Shown piece after piece: positions 1-6,835 of a stretch of 64,000 nucleotides of DNA (its first letter is position 1; each line of letters begins with the position of its first letter). The stretch is from Bacillota bacterium (GTDB taxonomy: Bacteria; Bacillota; Sulfobacillia; JACIYH01). The notes beneath the pieces are model-generated. The model made no database searches. It saw nothing but the letters and a program-made list of their open reading frames with translations, and was not told where the DNA came from. Made by a program: the position numbers and the translations under genes. The DNA lies in NCBI GenBank assembly GCA_040757085.1, contig JBFLXJ010000023.1:320575-384574 (forward strand), written 5' to 3'.

Positions 1-2
1 TG

Positions 3-134
3 GGCCTGGGAGCGCTGGCCGGCCTCTGGGTGGCGGTGGGCGTTCTCGCCGGTCCTCGCCGCCGTCTGTCGGCGGGCACATCGGCCCCGGCTGCGCGGGT
101 GGGCCCTGGGTCGACTGGCGCGTCGGGCCATTAG
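3..134 (+). CDS. C-terminal end of a membrane protein (partial, 5' end outside window)
   Basis: The only sensible frame entering from the left edge ends at TAG 132-134. It encodes about 43 residues: a hydrophobic Gly/Ala/Leu/Val stretch like a last transmembrane helix, then an Arg-rich and Gly/Ala/Ser/Pro-rich tail. A TusA-like gene starts 23 bases downstream and a YeeE/YedE half follows, so this may be the other YeeE/YedE half. That is inferred from position only, because too little sequence is present to identify a family. Confidence 0.45.
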   Translation, partial: GLGALAGLWVAVGVLAGPRRRLSAGTSAPAARVGPGSTGASGH

Positions 135-157
135 CGGCTGCGAGTTGGCAGGGAACG

Positions 158-403
158 GTGATCGCGGTGGGCATTCAGTATTTGGATCTGGTGGACGAGG
201 TGTGCCCGGTGCCCCTGTTGCGCATTCAGGAGGCCCTGCGGGCGGCAGGGGCGGGGGACGCGGTGGTGGCGCGGCTCGGCTACGCCCGCTCCGTGCGCAA
301 CGTGATGGAGTGGGCGGAGCGGGAGGGGATCCCGTTCACCGTGCACGAGGTGCGGGGAGGTGCCTGGGAAATCACCCTGCGCAAGGAGCCCCGCGGGGTG
401 TAG
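158..403 (+). CDS. TusA/SirA-family sulfur (or selenium) carrier protein
   Basis: An 81-residue protein beginning GTG 158, with a short AGGGA-like site just upstream. It carries the family motif CPVPLLR around residues 16-22; the first Cys of CPxP is the persulfide-carrying residue in TusA proteins. The length is typical of a stand-alone TusA. It lies between a membrane protein end and a YeeE/YedE gene, a known pairing in which a membrane channel imports thiosulfate or another sulfur or selenium species and the TusA-like protein accepts the sulfur. A selenium role (YedF-like) is possible because the window also encodes tRNA-Sec, but YedF is normally longer. The substrate cannot be decided from sequence. 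Confidence 0.8.
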   Translation: MIAVGIQYLDLVDEVCPVPLLRIQEALRAAGAGDAVVARLGYARSVRNVMEWAEREGIPFTVHEVRGGAWEITLRKEPRGV

Positions 404-486
404 GAGGTTCGCCGTGGGTATGGAGCCTTCCGTTCGTGAGGCCTCGGGCATGTCGAAGCGGTTCCCCGCGTGCGAGGGGACAGGCC

Positions 487-948
487 GTGCGTGACTCCGG
501 TTGGCCGTACCTGGGCGGAGCGGTGGCCTTCGCGGTGGTGGAGGCGCTCTTTACTTTGTGGTCGGGGCGCACCGTTGGGATCACCTCTCACCTGATCGGG
601 ATTCCCGTTGCGTTTCCGCGGCTGACCCCCCGGGGAGGGACCGCGGAACTGGTCCTGGCCGGTGCCCTGCTGGTGGCCGGGATAGTGTGCGGCGCCGCTC
701 TGGGGGCGGTACGGGGAGGGGAGTGGCGGCTGCGGCTGCCGAGGCGCTGGCAACCAGCGGTCCTGGCCGCCGCCGGAGGGCTCCTCATGGGAGTGGGGGC
801 CAGGCTGGCTCCCGGATGTAACGTGGGAGGGGTGATCGGGGGGATCGCCTCTTCTTCCCTGCAGGGCTGGGTGGAAGGCGCTTTTATGGTGGCCGGTGCC
901 CTGCTGGGGATCAAGCTGGCCCTGGCTGCGGAATCGCCGCGTGCATGA
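487..948 (+). CDS. YeeE/YedE-family membrane protein (sulfur/selenium transport half)
   Basis: About 153 residues with four hydrophobic segments and the family signature around GARLAPGCNVGG, whose Cys-bearing Gly-rich stretch is typical of YeeE/YedE (Sulf_transp) proteins. Start GTG 487 follows a GAGGGGA site. A competing start at GTG 414/ATG 420, right after a strong AGGAGG at 402-407, opens a different frame that stops at TGA 492-494, just where this protein begins. So the true N-terminus may have been separated by a one-base shift, or 414-494 is non-coding. It probably works with the TusA-like protein and the membrane protein upstream. Substrate unknown. Confidence 0.7.
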   Translation: MRDSGWPYLGGAVAFAVVEALFTLWSGRTVGITSHLIGIPVAFPRLTPRGGTAELVLAGALLVAGIVCGAALGAVRGGEWRLRLPRRWQPAVLAAAGGLLMGVGARLAPGCNVGGVIGGIASSSLQGWVEGAFMVAGALLGIKLALAAESPRA

Positions 949-1086
949 GGGCGGGATATGCGGGCCGTATAAGCCGGGGCTATGCGGGTTGTCAAAATGT
1001 GATACCCTCGGGCTGGAGGAATAGCGTCGGGGTTTCTGAAAAATGTCTTGTTAGAGCCATCACAAGAGCCATCGCAAGGTTGCCCG

Positions 1087-1100
1087 TTGACTGCGGTCAA
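1087..1100. promoter_or_regulatory. CRP/FNR-family-like operator dyad upstream of the haem operon
   Basis: A perfect inverted repeat TTGAC-TGCG-GTCAA lies 27 bases before the ahbD start. The arrangement (five-base arms, four-base spacer) matches CRP/FNR-family boxes of the TTGAN6TCAA kind. It is the only clear dyad in the 949-1127 intergenic region. Redox or NO control of haem synthesis by such a regulator is inference; no such regulator gene is in the window. Confidence 0.45.
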
Positions 1101-1127
1101 TGACTGCTGGGTTCACTGGGTGGTAAT

Positions 1128-2267
1128 ATGTATTTGGACATGCGGGGGGATGAGATGGGTCCCAGCGTGATAGCCTGGGAGGCCACCCGGGCTTGCAATT
1201 TGGTGTGCCGGCATTGCCGGGCCGAGGCAGTTCCCGGCTGCGATCCGGCTGAACTCACCACCGAGGAAGCGCGCCGGCTCCTGGAGGACGTGGCCTCTTT
1301 CTGCCGGCCCACATTCATCATAACGGGGGGAGAGCCGCTCCTGCGGGCCGACGTCCTCGATCTGGCGCGCTACGGTACTGCCCTGGGCCTGCGGGTGGTG
1401 ATGTCCACCAACGGTACCACTCTCACGCCGGAAACGATAAAGACCATCCGGGAGGCCGGCATCGTGGCCATCTCGGTGAGCATCGACGGTCCTGACGCTG
1501 TCTCCCACGACGCATTCCGGGGCGTGCCGGGGGCATTTGATGCGGCTATGGCGGGGATGCGGCTGGCCCGGGAAGTGGGGTTGCCGTTTCAGGTCAACAC
1601 CACCGTAACCCGGCACAACGTGGCCGAACTGCCCCGCCTGTTGGGGTTGGCCCGCGAGGTGGGTGCGCTGACCTGGGACGTGTTCCTGCTGGTACCCACT
1701 GGCCGGGCATGCGCCGAAGATGAGATCGCCCCCGAGCAGTACGAAGAAGTGCTGGGATGGCTGCTCGACCAGTCGATGTCCGGCCATCGGGCCGGCGGGA
1801 TGCCGCCCGGGCCCGGGCACAGCGGTCACATGCGCATTAAGGTGACGTGCGGCCCCATGTACGCCCGGCTCTGGCTGCAGCGTAACGGGCAGGGGAGGCG
1901 TCCCCAGGGATGCATGGCCGGGGACGGCTTTGCTTTTATCTCCCGCACGGGAAAGGTGTACCCGTGCGGTTATTTCCCCCGGGAGGTGGGGGACGTCCGG
2001 GAACGGCCCTTCTCCGAAATTTACCGGGATGCACCCCTGTTCCAGGAGTTGAGGAACCCCGACCTCCTGCGCGGCAAGTGCGGGCGTTGCGAATTCCGCC
2101 GTGTGTGCCGCGGTTGCCGCGCGCGCGCCCTTGGCACTACCGGGGACTACCTGGCGGAGGAACCTTACTGCACTTATCAGCCCCGCGCACCGGTTCGCCG
2201 CCCGCCTGCCGGAGCGGCGGACGCAGGCCCGGGGGCTGAGGCCACGGCATGGGGATCGGAGAGGTGA
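1128..2267 (+). CDS. ahbD: AhbD-type radical SAM haem synthase (iron-coproporphyrin III decarboxylase)
   Basis: A 379-residue radical SAM protein with the cluster motif CNLVCRHC (Cys 23, 27, 30), a GGEP motif near residue 68, and a C-terminal SPASM-like region with CGYFP followed by CGRCEFRRVCRGC and a last Cys near YCTY. This pattern is typical of AhbD, which decarboxylates two propionates of iron-coproporphyrin III to give haem b in the siroheme-dependent pathway. NirJ is the nearest alternative. The context decides: ahbC, ahbA and ahbB follow in the same operon. In-frame ATGs at 1140 and 1155 are possible later starts. Its 3' end overlaps hemA by 19 bases, implying translational coupling. 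Confidence 0.88.
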   Translation: MYLDMRGDEMGPSVIAWEATRACNLVCRHCRAEAVPGCDPAELTTEEARRLLEDVASFCRPTFIITGGEPLLRADVLDLARYGTALGLRVVMSTNGTTLTPETIKTIREAGIVAISVSIDGPDAVSHDAFRGVPGAFDAAMAGMRLAREVGLPFQVNTTVTRHNVAELPRLLGLAREVGALTWDVFLLVPTGRACAEDEIAPEQYEEVLGWLLDQSMSGHRAGGMPPGPGHSGHMRIKVTCGPMYARLWLQRNGQGRRPQGCMAGDGFAFISRTGKVYPCGYFPREVGDVRERPFSEIYRDAPLFQELRNPDLLRGKCGRCEFRRVCRGCRARALGTTGDYLAEEPYCTYQPRAPVRRPPAGAADAGPGAEATAWGSER

Positions 2268-3541
2268 GGCAGGTGTACCGCCTGCTGATGTTGGGTGTTA
2301 GTTACCGGAGTGCGCCCGTGGAGGTGCGGGAACGGCTGGCCGTGCCGGGGCCGGAGATTCCCGAGTACCTCACCAATCTGCGAAGGCTGACGGGGGCTTC
2401 CGAGTGCGTTCTCCTGTGCACCTGCAACCGGGTGGAAGCCTACCTGGTGGATGCCTCGGAGTCCCAGGAGCTGGAAGGTGAGTGGGCGCGCAGGGCAGGG
2501 TCGGGAGTCCTGGGAGTGATTTACCGTCATGAGGGTGTCGAGGCAGCCCGGCACCTGTTCCGGGTGGCGGGAGGCCTGGACGCCATGGTCACCGGGGAGA
2601 CCCAGGTGTTGGGCCAGGTGAAACAGGCGCTGCAGACGGCCCGCGAGGCGTGCACGGCGGGGAAGGTGCTCAACGTCCTGTTCGAACACGCCGTCCGCAC
2701 TGCCCGCCGGGTGCATGGTGAGACGGCCGTGAGCAGGCGGACCGCTTCGGTGAGCGCGCTGGCGGTGCAGGTGGCGGCACGGCACCTGGGAACGCTGGCA
2801 GGGCGGCGGGTGCTGGTGGTGGGGGCGGGGAAGATGGGACGGCTTGCCCTCTCCCAGCTCAAACTGGAGGGTGCCGGGGAAGTGCTGGTGTGCACGCGCG
2901 ATCCGGCTCGAACCGGGGAGGCCCTCGCCGGCTGTACCCTGCTTCCCCTGAAGCCGGCCAGCCTCACGGAGGCCCTCGCCCGGGTTGACCTGGTTATCAG
3001 TTGCACGGCAGCGCCGGGGACGGTGATCGAACGGGACCTGGTGGCGCCCGCGGTGGCGGGCCGCTCGCGTCCCCTGCTGATATTTGACCTGGCGGTACCC
3101 CGGGACGTGGATCCCGCGGTGGGTGACCTGGAAGGTGTCCGGCTCTACGACATCGATGCCCTCGATCAGCACGGGGGCGGGGTCGGTCGTGAGCATGTGG
3201 ATCGCGGGGAAGCCATCTGCGCCGAAGAGGCCGGGCGGTTCGCCGCCTGGCTCAGGCAGCAAAGGGTGGTGCCGGTAATCAGGCGGGTGCGGGAAAGGGC
3301 GGAGCGCGTCCGCGCCGAGGAACTGGACCGGGCCATGCGGGAACTGCCCGGGCTGGGAGAGAGGGAACGCCGGGTGCTGGAGCTGATGACCCACCGGCTG
3401 GTGAACCGGGTCCTGGATGGCCCCATTGCCGGTATCAAGGGGTTGGCTCTCCAGCCCGAAGGTGACCGCGCCGTCCAAGTCGTGGCGCAGGTATGGGAGG
3501 GGCGGGGTCGGGATGATAAGCGTAAGCAGGCTGCTCTGTGA
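2249..3541 (+). CDS. hemA: Glutamyl-tRNA reductase
   Basis: A 430-residue NADPH-dependent glutamyl-tRNA reductase, the first committed step of tetrapyrrole synthesis. The N-terminal catalytic region has LCTCNRVEAY, containing the nucleophilic Cys of the family's TCNR motif; the central nucleotide-binding domain shows VVGAGKMGRLA; a helical dimerisation domain ends the protein, giving usual family length. ATG 2249 lies inside ahbD; GTG 2273, preceded by GGAGAGGTGAGG, is an equally good start. Its place between ahbD and ahbC suggests that precursor supply is matched to haem demand. The enzymes from ALA to siroheme are not in this window. Confidence 0.95.
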   Translation: MGIGEVRQVYRLLMLGVSYRSAPVEVRERLAVPGPEIPEYLTNLRRLTGASECVLLCTCNRVEAYLVDASESQELEGEWARRAGSGVLGVIYRHEGVEAARHLFRVAGGLDAMVTGETQVLGQVKQALQTAREACTAGKVLNVLFEHAVRTARRVHGETAVSRRTASVSALAVQVAARHLGTLAGRRVLVVGAGKMGRLALSQLKLEGAGEVLVCTRDPARTGEALAGCTLLPLKPASLTEALARVDLVISCTAAPGTVIERDLVAPAVAGRSRPLLIFDLAVPRDVDPAVGDLEGVRLYDIDALDQHGGGVGREHVDRGEAICAEEAGRFAAWLRQQRVVPVIRRVRERAERVRAEELDRAMRELPGLGERERRVLELMTHRLVNRVLDGPIAGIKGLALQPEGDRAVQVVAQVWEGRGRDDKRKQAAL

Positions 3542-4712
3542 TACGCCGGCGTACGGGGACGGATTGCGTTACGTGCCCTCGGCCGGTTCTCAGGTGGCGG
3601 GCACCCGGGAAGGTGCGGGGCCGGTGGTGGTATGGAACGTGACGCCAGCCTGCAACCTGCGCTGCTCCCACTGCTATTACGACGCGGGCCCCGGCGCCTC
3701 GGGCACGACTGTGCTGGATACCGACGAGGCCCTGGCCCTCATTTCCGACCTGGCCCAATTCCGGGTCCCGGTGATCCTCTTTTCCGGGGGAGAGCCTTTG
3801 CTGCGGCCCGACCTGCCCCGCCTCATCCGGCGAGCGGTGGAGCTGGGCATCAGGGCGGTACTTTCCACCAACGGAACCCTTATCACCCGGGAGCGGGCCG
3901 CCGAATTGCGGGAGATGGGGGTCGGCTACGTTGGTGTGAGCCTGGACGGCATCGGGGAGGCCAATGACCGCATGCGCGGGGTGCCGGGGGCATTTCGCAT
4001 GGCGCTGGACGGGATACGTAACTGCCTGGCGGTGGGGCAGCGGGTGGGGCTGCGCTTCACCATGACCCGGAGTAACGTGGACCAGCTCGGTGCCATTTTC
4101 GACCTGATCGGGCGGGAGGGTATCCCGCGGGCCTGCTTCTACCACCTGGTTTACTCGGGAAGGGGAGCGGAGCTGGTGGAGCAGGATCTCTCCCCGGTCG
4201 AGAGGCGCCGGGCGGTGGAGTTCATCGTGGAGCGCACCCTGGAACTGAACCAGCAGGGGCGCGCGGTGGAGATCCTCACCGTGGACAACCACGCCGACGG
4301 ACCCTATCTCTACCTCTGGGCCCTGCGCAACCGTCCCCAGCTGGCCCCGCGGGTGCTAGAACTCCTGCGCCTCAACGGGGGCAACCGCTCGGGCATCGCC
4401 ATCGCCGCCATCGATCACGAAGGTAACGTCTACCCCGACCAGTTCAGCCGCCATTACCCGGTGGGAAACGTGCGCCGGCAGCCGTTTTCCGAGATATGGT
4501 CGCGCGGCGAGCATCCTGTGCTGAGAGGATTGCGGCAACGGAAGACCCTGCTCCGGGGCAGGTGCCGGAGGTGTAGCTGGCTGGACGTCTGTAACGGGAA
4601 CTTCCGGGCCCGGGCCGAAGCCGCCGGGGACATGTGGGGCGACGACCCGGCCTGTTACCTGAACGAAGAAGAGGTCGCCTGGTCAGGGAGGGAGGAGCAG
4701 TGGACGGCATAG
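3513..4712 (+). CDS. ahbC: AhbC-type radical SAM enzyme (12,18-didecarboxysiroheme deacetylase)
   Basis: A 399-residue radical SAM protein with CNLRCSHC (Cys 47, 51, 54), FSGGEP and a C-terminal Cys cluster CRRCSWLDVC. The N-terminal stretch SRLLCDTPAYGDGLRY before the radical SAM core is characteristic of AhbC/NirJ2, which removes two acetate side chains from didecarboxysiroheme to form iron-coproporphyrin III. ATG 3513 follows a GGAGGGGCGG site and lies inside the hemA end, so it is preferred over the open frame reaching back to 3417. The ahbA and ahbB genes directly downstream support AhbC over the d1-haem enzyme NirJ. Confidence 0.88.
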   Translation: MISVSRLLCDTPAYGDGLRYVPSAGSQVAGTREGAGPVVVWNVTPACNLRCSHCYYDAGPGASGTTVLDTDEALALISDLAQFRVPVILFSGGEPLLRPDLPRLIRRAVELGIRAVLSTNGTLITRERAAELREMGVGYVGVSLDGIGEANDRMRGVPGAFRMALDGIRNCLAVGQRVGLRFTMTRSNVDQLGAIFDLIGREGIPRACFYHLVYSGRGAELVEQDLSPVERRRAVEFIVERTLELNQQGRAVEILTVDNHADGPYLYLWALRNRPQLAPRVLELLRLNGGNRSGIAIAAIDHEGNVYPDQFSRHYPVGNVRRQPFSEIWSRGEHPVLRGLRQRKTLLRGRCRRCSWLDVCNGNFRARAEAAGDMWGDDPACYLNEEEVAWSGREEQWTA

Positions 4713-5179
4713 ACCGCAGACTGCTGGACGTACTGCAGAGGGGCCTGCCGCTGTGCGCGCGCCCGTACGTGGCGGTGGCGGACGAGGTGGGCGTTTCCGA
4801 GGACGAGTGTCTCCAGCGCATCGCCAGGCTCAAGCAGGAGGGCATTATCCGGCGCCTGGGGGGCGTGTTCAGTACCCGCGCGCTGGGGTTCTACAGCGCC
4901 CTGGTGGCGATGGTGGTACCTCCCGAGGACCTGGATCGCGTGGCGGTGGTGGTGAGCGAGTACCCGGAGGTGACCCACAACTACGCCCGGGACGGGCGCT
5001 ATAACCTATGGTTTACCCTGGTCACCCCTCGGGAAGAAGATGCTCGTGCCCTGCTGGATGAGATCCGATCCCGCACCGGGGTCCGGGAGGTCCACCTGGT
5101 GCCGGCCGGGCGGGTGTTCAAGATCAGAGCCCACTTTCCCATGGGTGTGCTGAACGAGGAGGCCGCCGGTTATGCTTGA
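4700..5179 (+). CDS. ahbA: AhbA siroheme decarboxylase subunit (Lrp/AsnC-like fold)
   Basis: A 159-residue protein with an N-terminal winged-helix-like segment (DRRLLDVLQRG onward, degenerate as a DNA binder) and a C-terminal alpha/beta domain containing the VTHNYARDGRYNLWFTL region shared by AhbA/NirDLGH proteins. With AhbB it decarboxylates siroheme to 12,18-didecarboxysiroheme. GTG 4700 follows GGGAGGGAGGAG and overlaps the ahbC stop (4710-4712). Simple keyword annotation would call it an AsnC/Lrp regulator; the operon context and the HNY region argue for the enzyme. Confidence 0.87.
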   Translation: MDGIDRRLLDVLQRGLPLCARPYVAVADEVGVSEDECLQRIARLKQEGIIRRLGGVFSTRALGFYSALVAMVVPPEDLDRVAVVVSEYPEVTHNYARDGRYNLWFTLVTPREEDARALLDEIRSRTGVREVHLVPAGRVFKIRAHFPMGVLNEEAAGYA

Positions 5180-5639
5180 CGACCTGGACCGGGCCATCGT
5201 CAGGGAGTTACAGGGAAACATCCCCCTGGATCCACATCCCTTTGCGGTTATCGCCTCCCGGGTGGGGGCTTCGGAGGAAGAAGTACTCAGGCGAGTGCGT
5301 TCCTACTGGGAAAGGGGGTGGCTCCGCCGGGTGGCGGCGGTGCTCTACCACCAGGCAGCCGGGTTCCGGGGGAACGCCATGGTGGTGTGGAAGGTCCCCC
5401 CCGAGCAGGTAGAGCGCTTCGGGCGGCTGGCTGCCACGTTTCCGCAGGTAACGCATTGCTATGAGCGGGCGCAACTACCCGATTTCCCGTACAACGTTTA
5501 CACCATGGTGCATGGCGGCGACGACGAGGCCTGCGTGGAGGTGGCGCAGGCTATCTCTGCCGCTACCGGCATAGCGGAGTACCTGATCCTCACCAGCACA
5601 AAGGAGTATAAGAAGACGAGTGCCTGCTACATCCAGTAG
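5172..5639 (+). CDS. ahbB: AhbB siroheme decarboxylase subunit
   Basis: A 155-residue paralogue of the preceding protein with the same Lrp/AsnC-like layout. It has VTHCYER in the ligand-sensing half and the C-terminal TKEYKKTS stretch typical of AhbB. It forms a heterodimer with AhbA in known systems. ATG 5172 overlaps the ahbA stop by eight bases, continuing the coupled operon. A weak 6-bp hairpin (ATCCAG 5631-5636 with CTGGAT 5643-5648) overlaps the stop; the convergent LysR gene ends 84 bases further on. Confidence 0.87.
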   Translation: MLDDLDRAIVRELQGNIPLDPHPFAVIASRVGASEEEVLRRVRSYWERGWLRRVAAVLYHQAAGFRGNAMVVWKVPPEQVERFGRLAATFPQVTHCYERAQLPDFPYNVYTMVHGGDDEACVEVAQAISAATGIAEYLILTSTKEYKKTSACYIQ

Positions 5640-5723
5640 CTGCTGGATCCAGGAGCGTGCGGGCCTGCCTCACCGGTGGCCCCGCCGCCATGTGTCCGGC
5701 CGGTGACGGCAACGGGGCGCGTC

Positions 5724-6623
5724 CTAGCAGAGGTCGGCCGGGGTCAGGAACCGAATGAAGCGCCGGGCCAATCCCGACAGAAGGGGGTCGCGGCGGTGGA
5801 CGATCAGGAATTTCATGGGACCCAGTCCCCGGACGCGCAGGGCTTTCAGGCTTCCCGTGCGCAGCTCCCTCTGCACGGCCAGGCGGGAGAGGATGGACAC
5901 TCCTCGCCCGGCAGAGATTGCCGATTTGATGGCTTCATTTGATCCCATGGTCGCCACCACGCGGAGCTGGGCGGGATCGATGCCCGCCCGGGCCAGGCAT
6001 TGTTCTACTGCTTCCCTTACCCCTGACCCCGGCTCCCGCAGGAGAAGGGGCATCTGCAGCAGGTCCTGAGGTCCCAGTTCCTCCGCGGAGGACCACCGGC
6101 CGTTGGGAGCCACCACCGCCACGAGTTCGTCGGCGGTGATGGATCGCGCCACCAGGTCGGGCTCCTGCAGGATGCCTTCGTCGTACCGTTCCAGGATGCC
6201 CACGTCGAACTTGCCGTTTTGCACCCCGGCCACCACGTCGGCGGCAGAGGCGATTTCCAGCCTGATGTCGCACGTGGGGTTCTTTTCCTTGAAGGCCCAC
6301 ACTGTGCAGGGCAGTGCGTAATTGCCGATGCTCTCGGTGGCGGCGATGGTCAACCGACCGGTGTCGTCGGTGGCGCTCACCGCCTTTTCCATCCCCTGCA
6401 CCAGTTCCAGGATGCGGCGGGCGTACTCGAATGCCACGTCGCCTGCGGGGGTCAGGTCCACCCCCTGGGCGTGGCGGCGGAAGAGACGGGTCCCGAAGTG
6501 TTTTTCCAGGGAGAGGATCTGGGCGCTTACGCCCGGCTGGGTGAGGTGCAGGAGGCGAGCGGCCCGGGAAAAACTCTTGAGCCTGGCCACCGTGCAGAAC
6601 ACCTCGAGCTGCCATATGTTCAC
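5724..6623 (-). CDS. LysR-family transcriptional regulator
   Basis: A 299-residue LysR-type regulator. The N-terminal helix-turn-helix covers about residues 1-60 (FSRAARLLHLTQPGVSAQI), and the rest is a periplasmic-binding-like effector domain. It starts at GTG 6623 and is divergent from the multihaem cytochrome gene at 6836, so the 212-base gap between them probably holds its binding sites and may let it control the cytochrome cluster. The domain has general resemblance to CysL/CysB-type and to selenium-associated LysR proteins, which would suit the TusA/YedE genes and tRNA-Sec, but the effector cannot be named. Confidence 0.85.
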   Translation of the reverse strand: MNIWQLEVFCTVARLKSFSRAARLLHLTQPGVSAQILSLEKHFGTRLFRRHAQGVDLTPAGDVAFEYARRILELVQGMEKAVSATDDTGRLTIAATESIGNYALPCTVWAFKEKNPTCDIRLEIASAADVVAGVQNGKFDVGILERYDEGILQEPDLVARSITADELVAVVAPNGRWSSAEELGPQDLLQMPLLLREPGSGVREAVEQCLARAGIDPAQLRVVATMGSNEAIKSAISAGRGVSILSRLAVQRELRTGSLKALRVRGLGPMKFLIVHRRDPLLSGLARRFIRFLTPADLC

Positions 6624-6835
6624 GGCGATGCCTCCCCGCCGGTCGGGTTGGCTTTTACACTTTTTCGTAAGGTTATAAGTTCTATTACTGTCCCTATGTC
6701 TCCTGCTCCCATAGCCTCGTCTTATGCCCCGTGGGAAAGTGTGATGACCGGGAGCGCAGGAGGGGGAATGTTTGCCGTGAACTTTTTGTTAAGGCTGTCA
6801 CAAACTTGAACTGAGAAAGGGGGGAAACGGAGGAA

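Noticed and set aside
486-500. In-frame TGA at 492 read as selenocysteine in the YeeE/YedE gene
   Set aside because: The frame containing the TGA does not continue as the membrane protein; that protein lies in another frame, so recoding would not join them.
1053-1076. Two 12-base tandem repeats (AGAGCCATCACA, AGAGCCATCGCA) before ahbD
   Set aside because: Only two copies and no promoter or gene relation seen; probably chance or minor slippage.
2177-3478. A 433-codon open frame on the minus strand opposite hemA
   Set aside because: It is a compositional shadow; the + strand encodes an unmistakable glutamyl-tRNA reductase.
4700-5639. Two AsnC/Lrp-type transcription regulators
   Set aside because: The pair lies in an ahbD-hemA-ahbC operon and has AhbA/AhbB-specific stretches, so siroheme decarboxylase is the better call.
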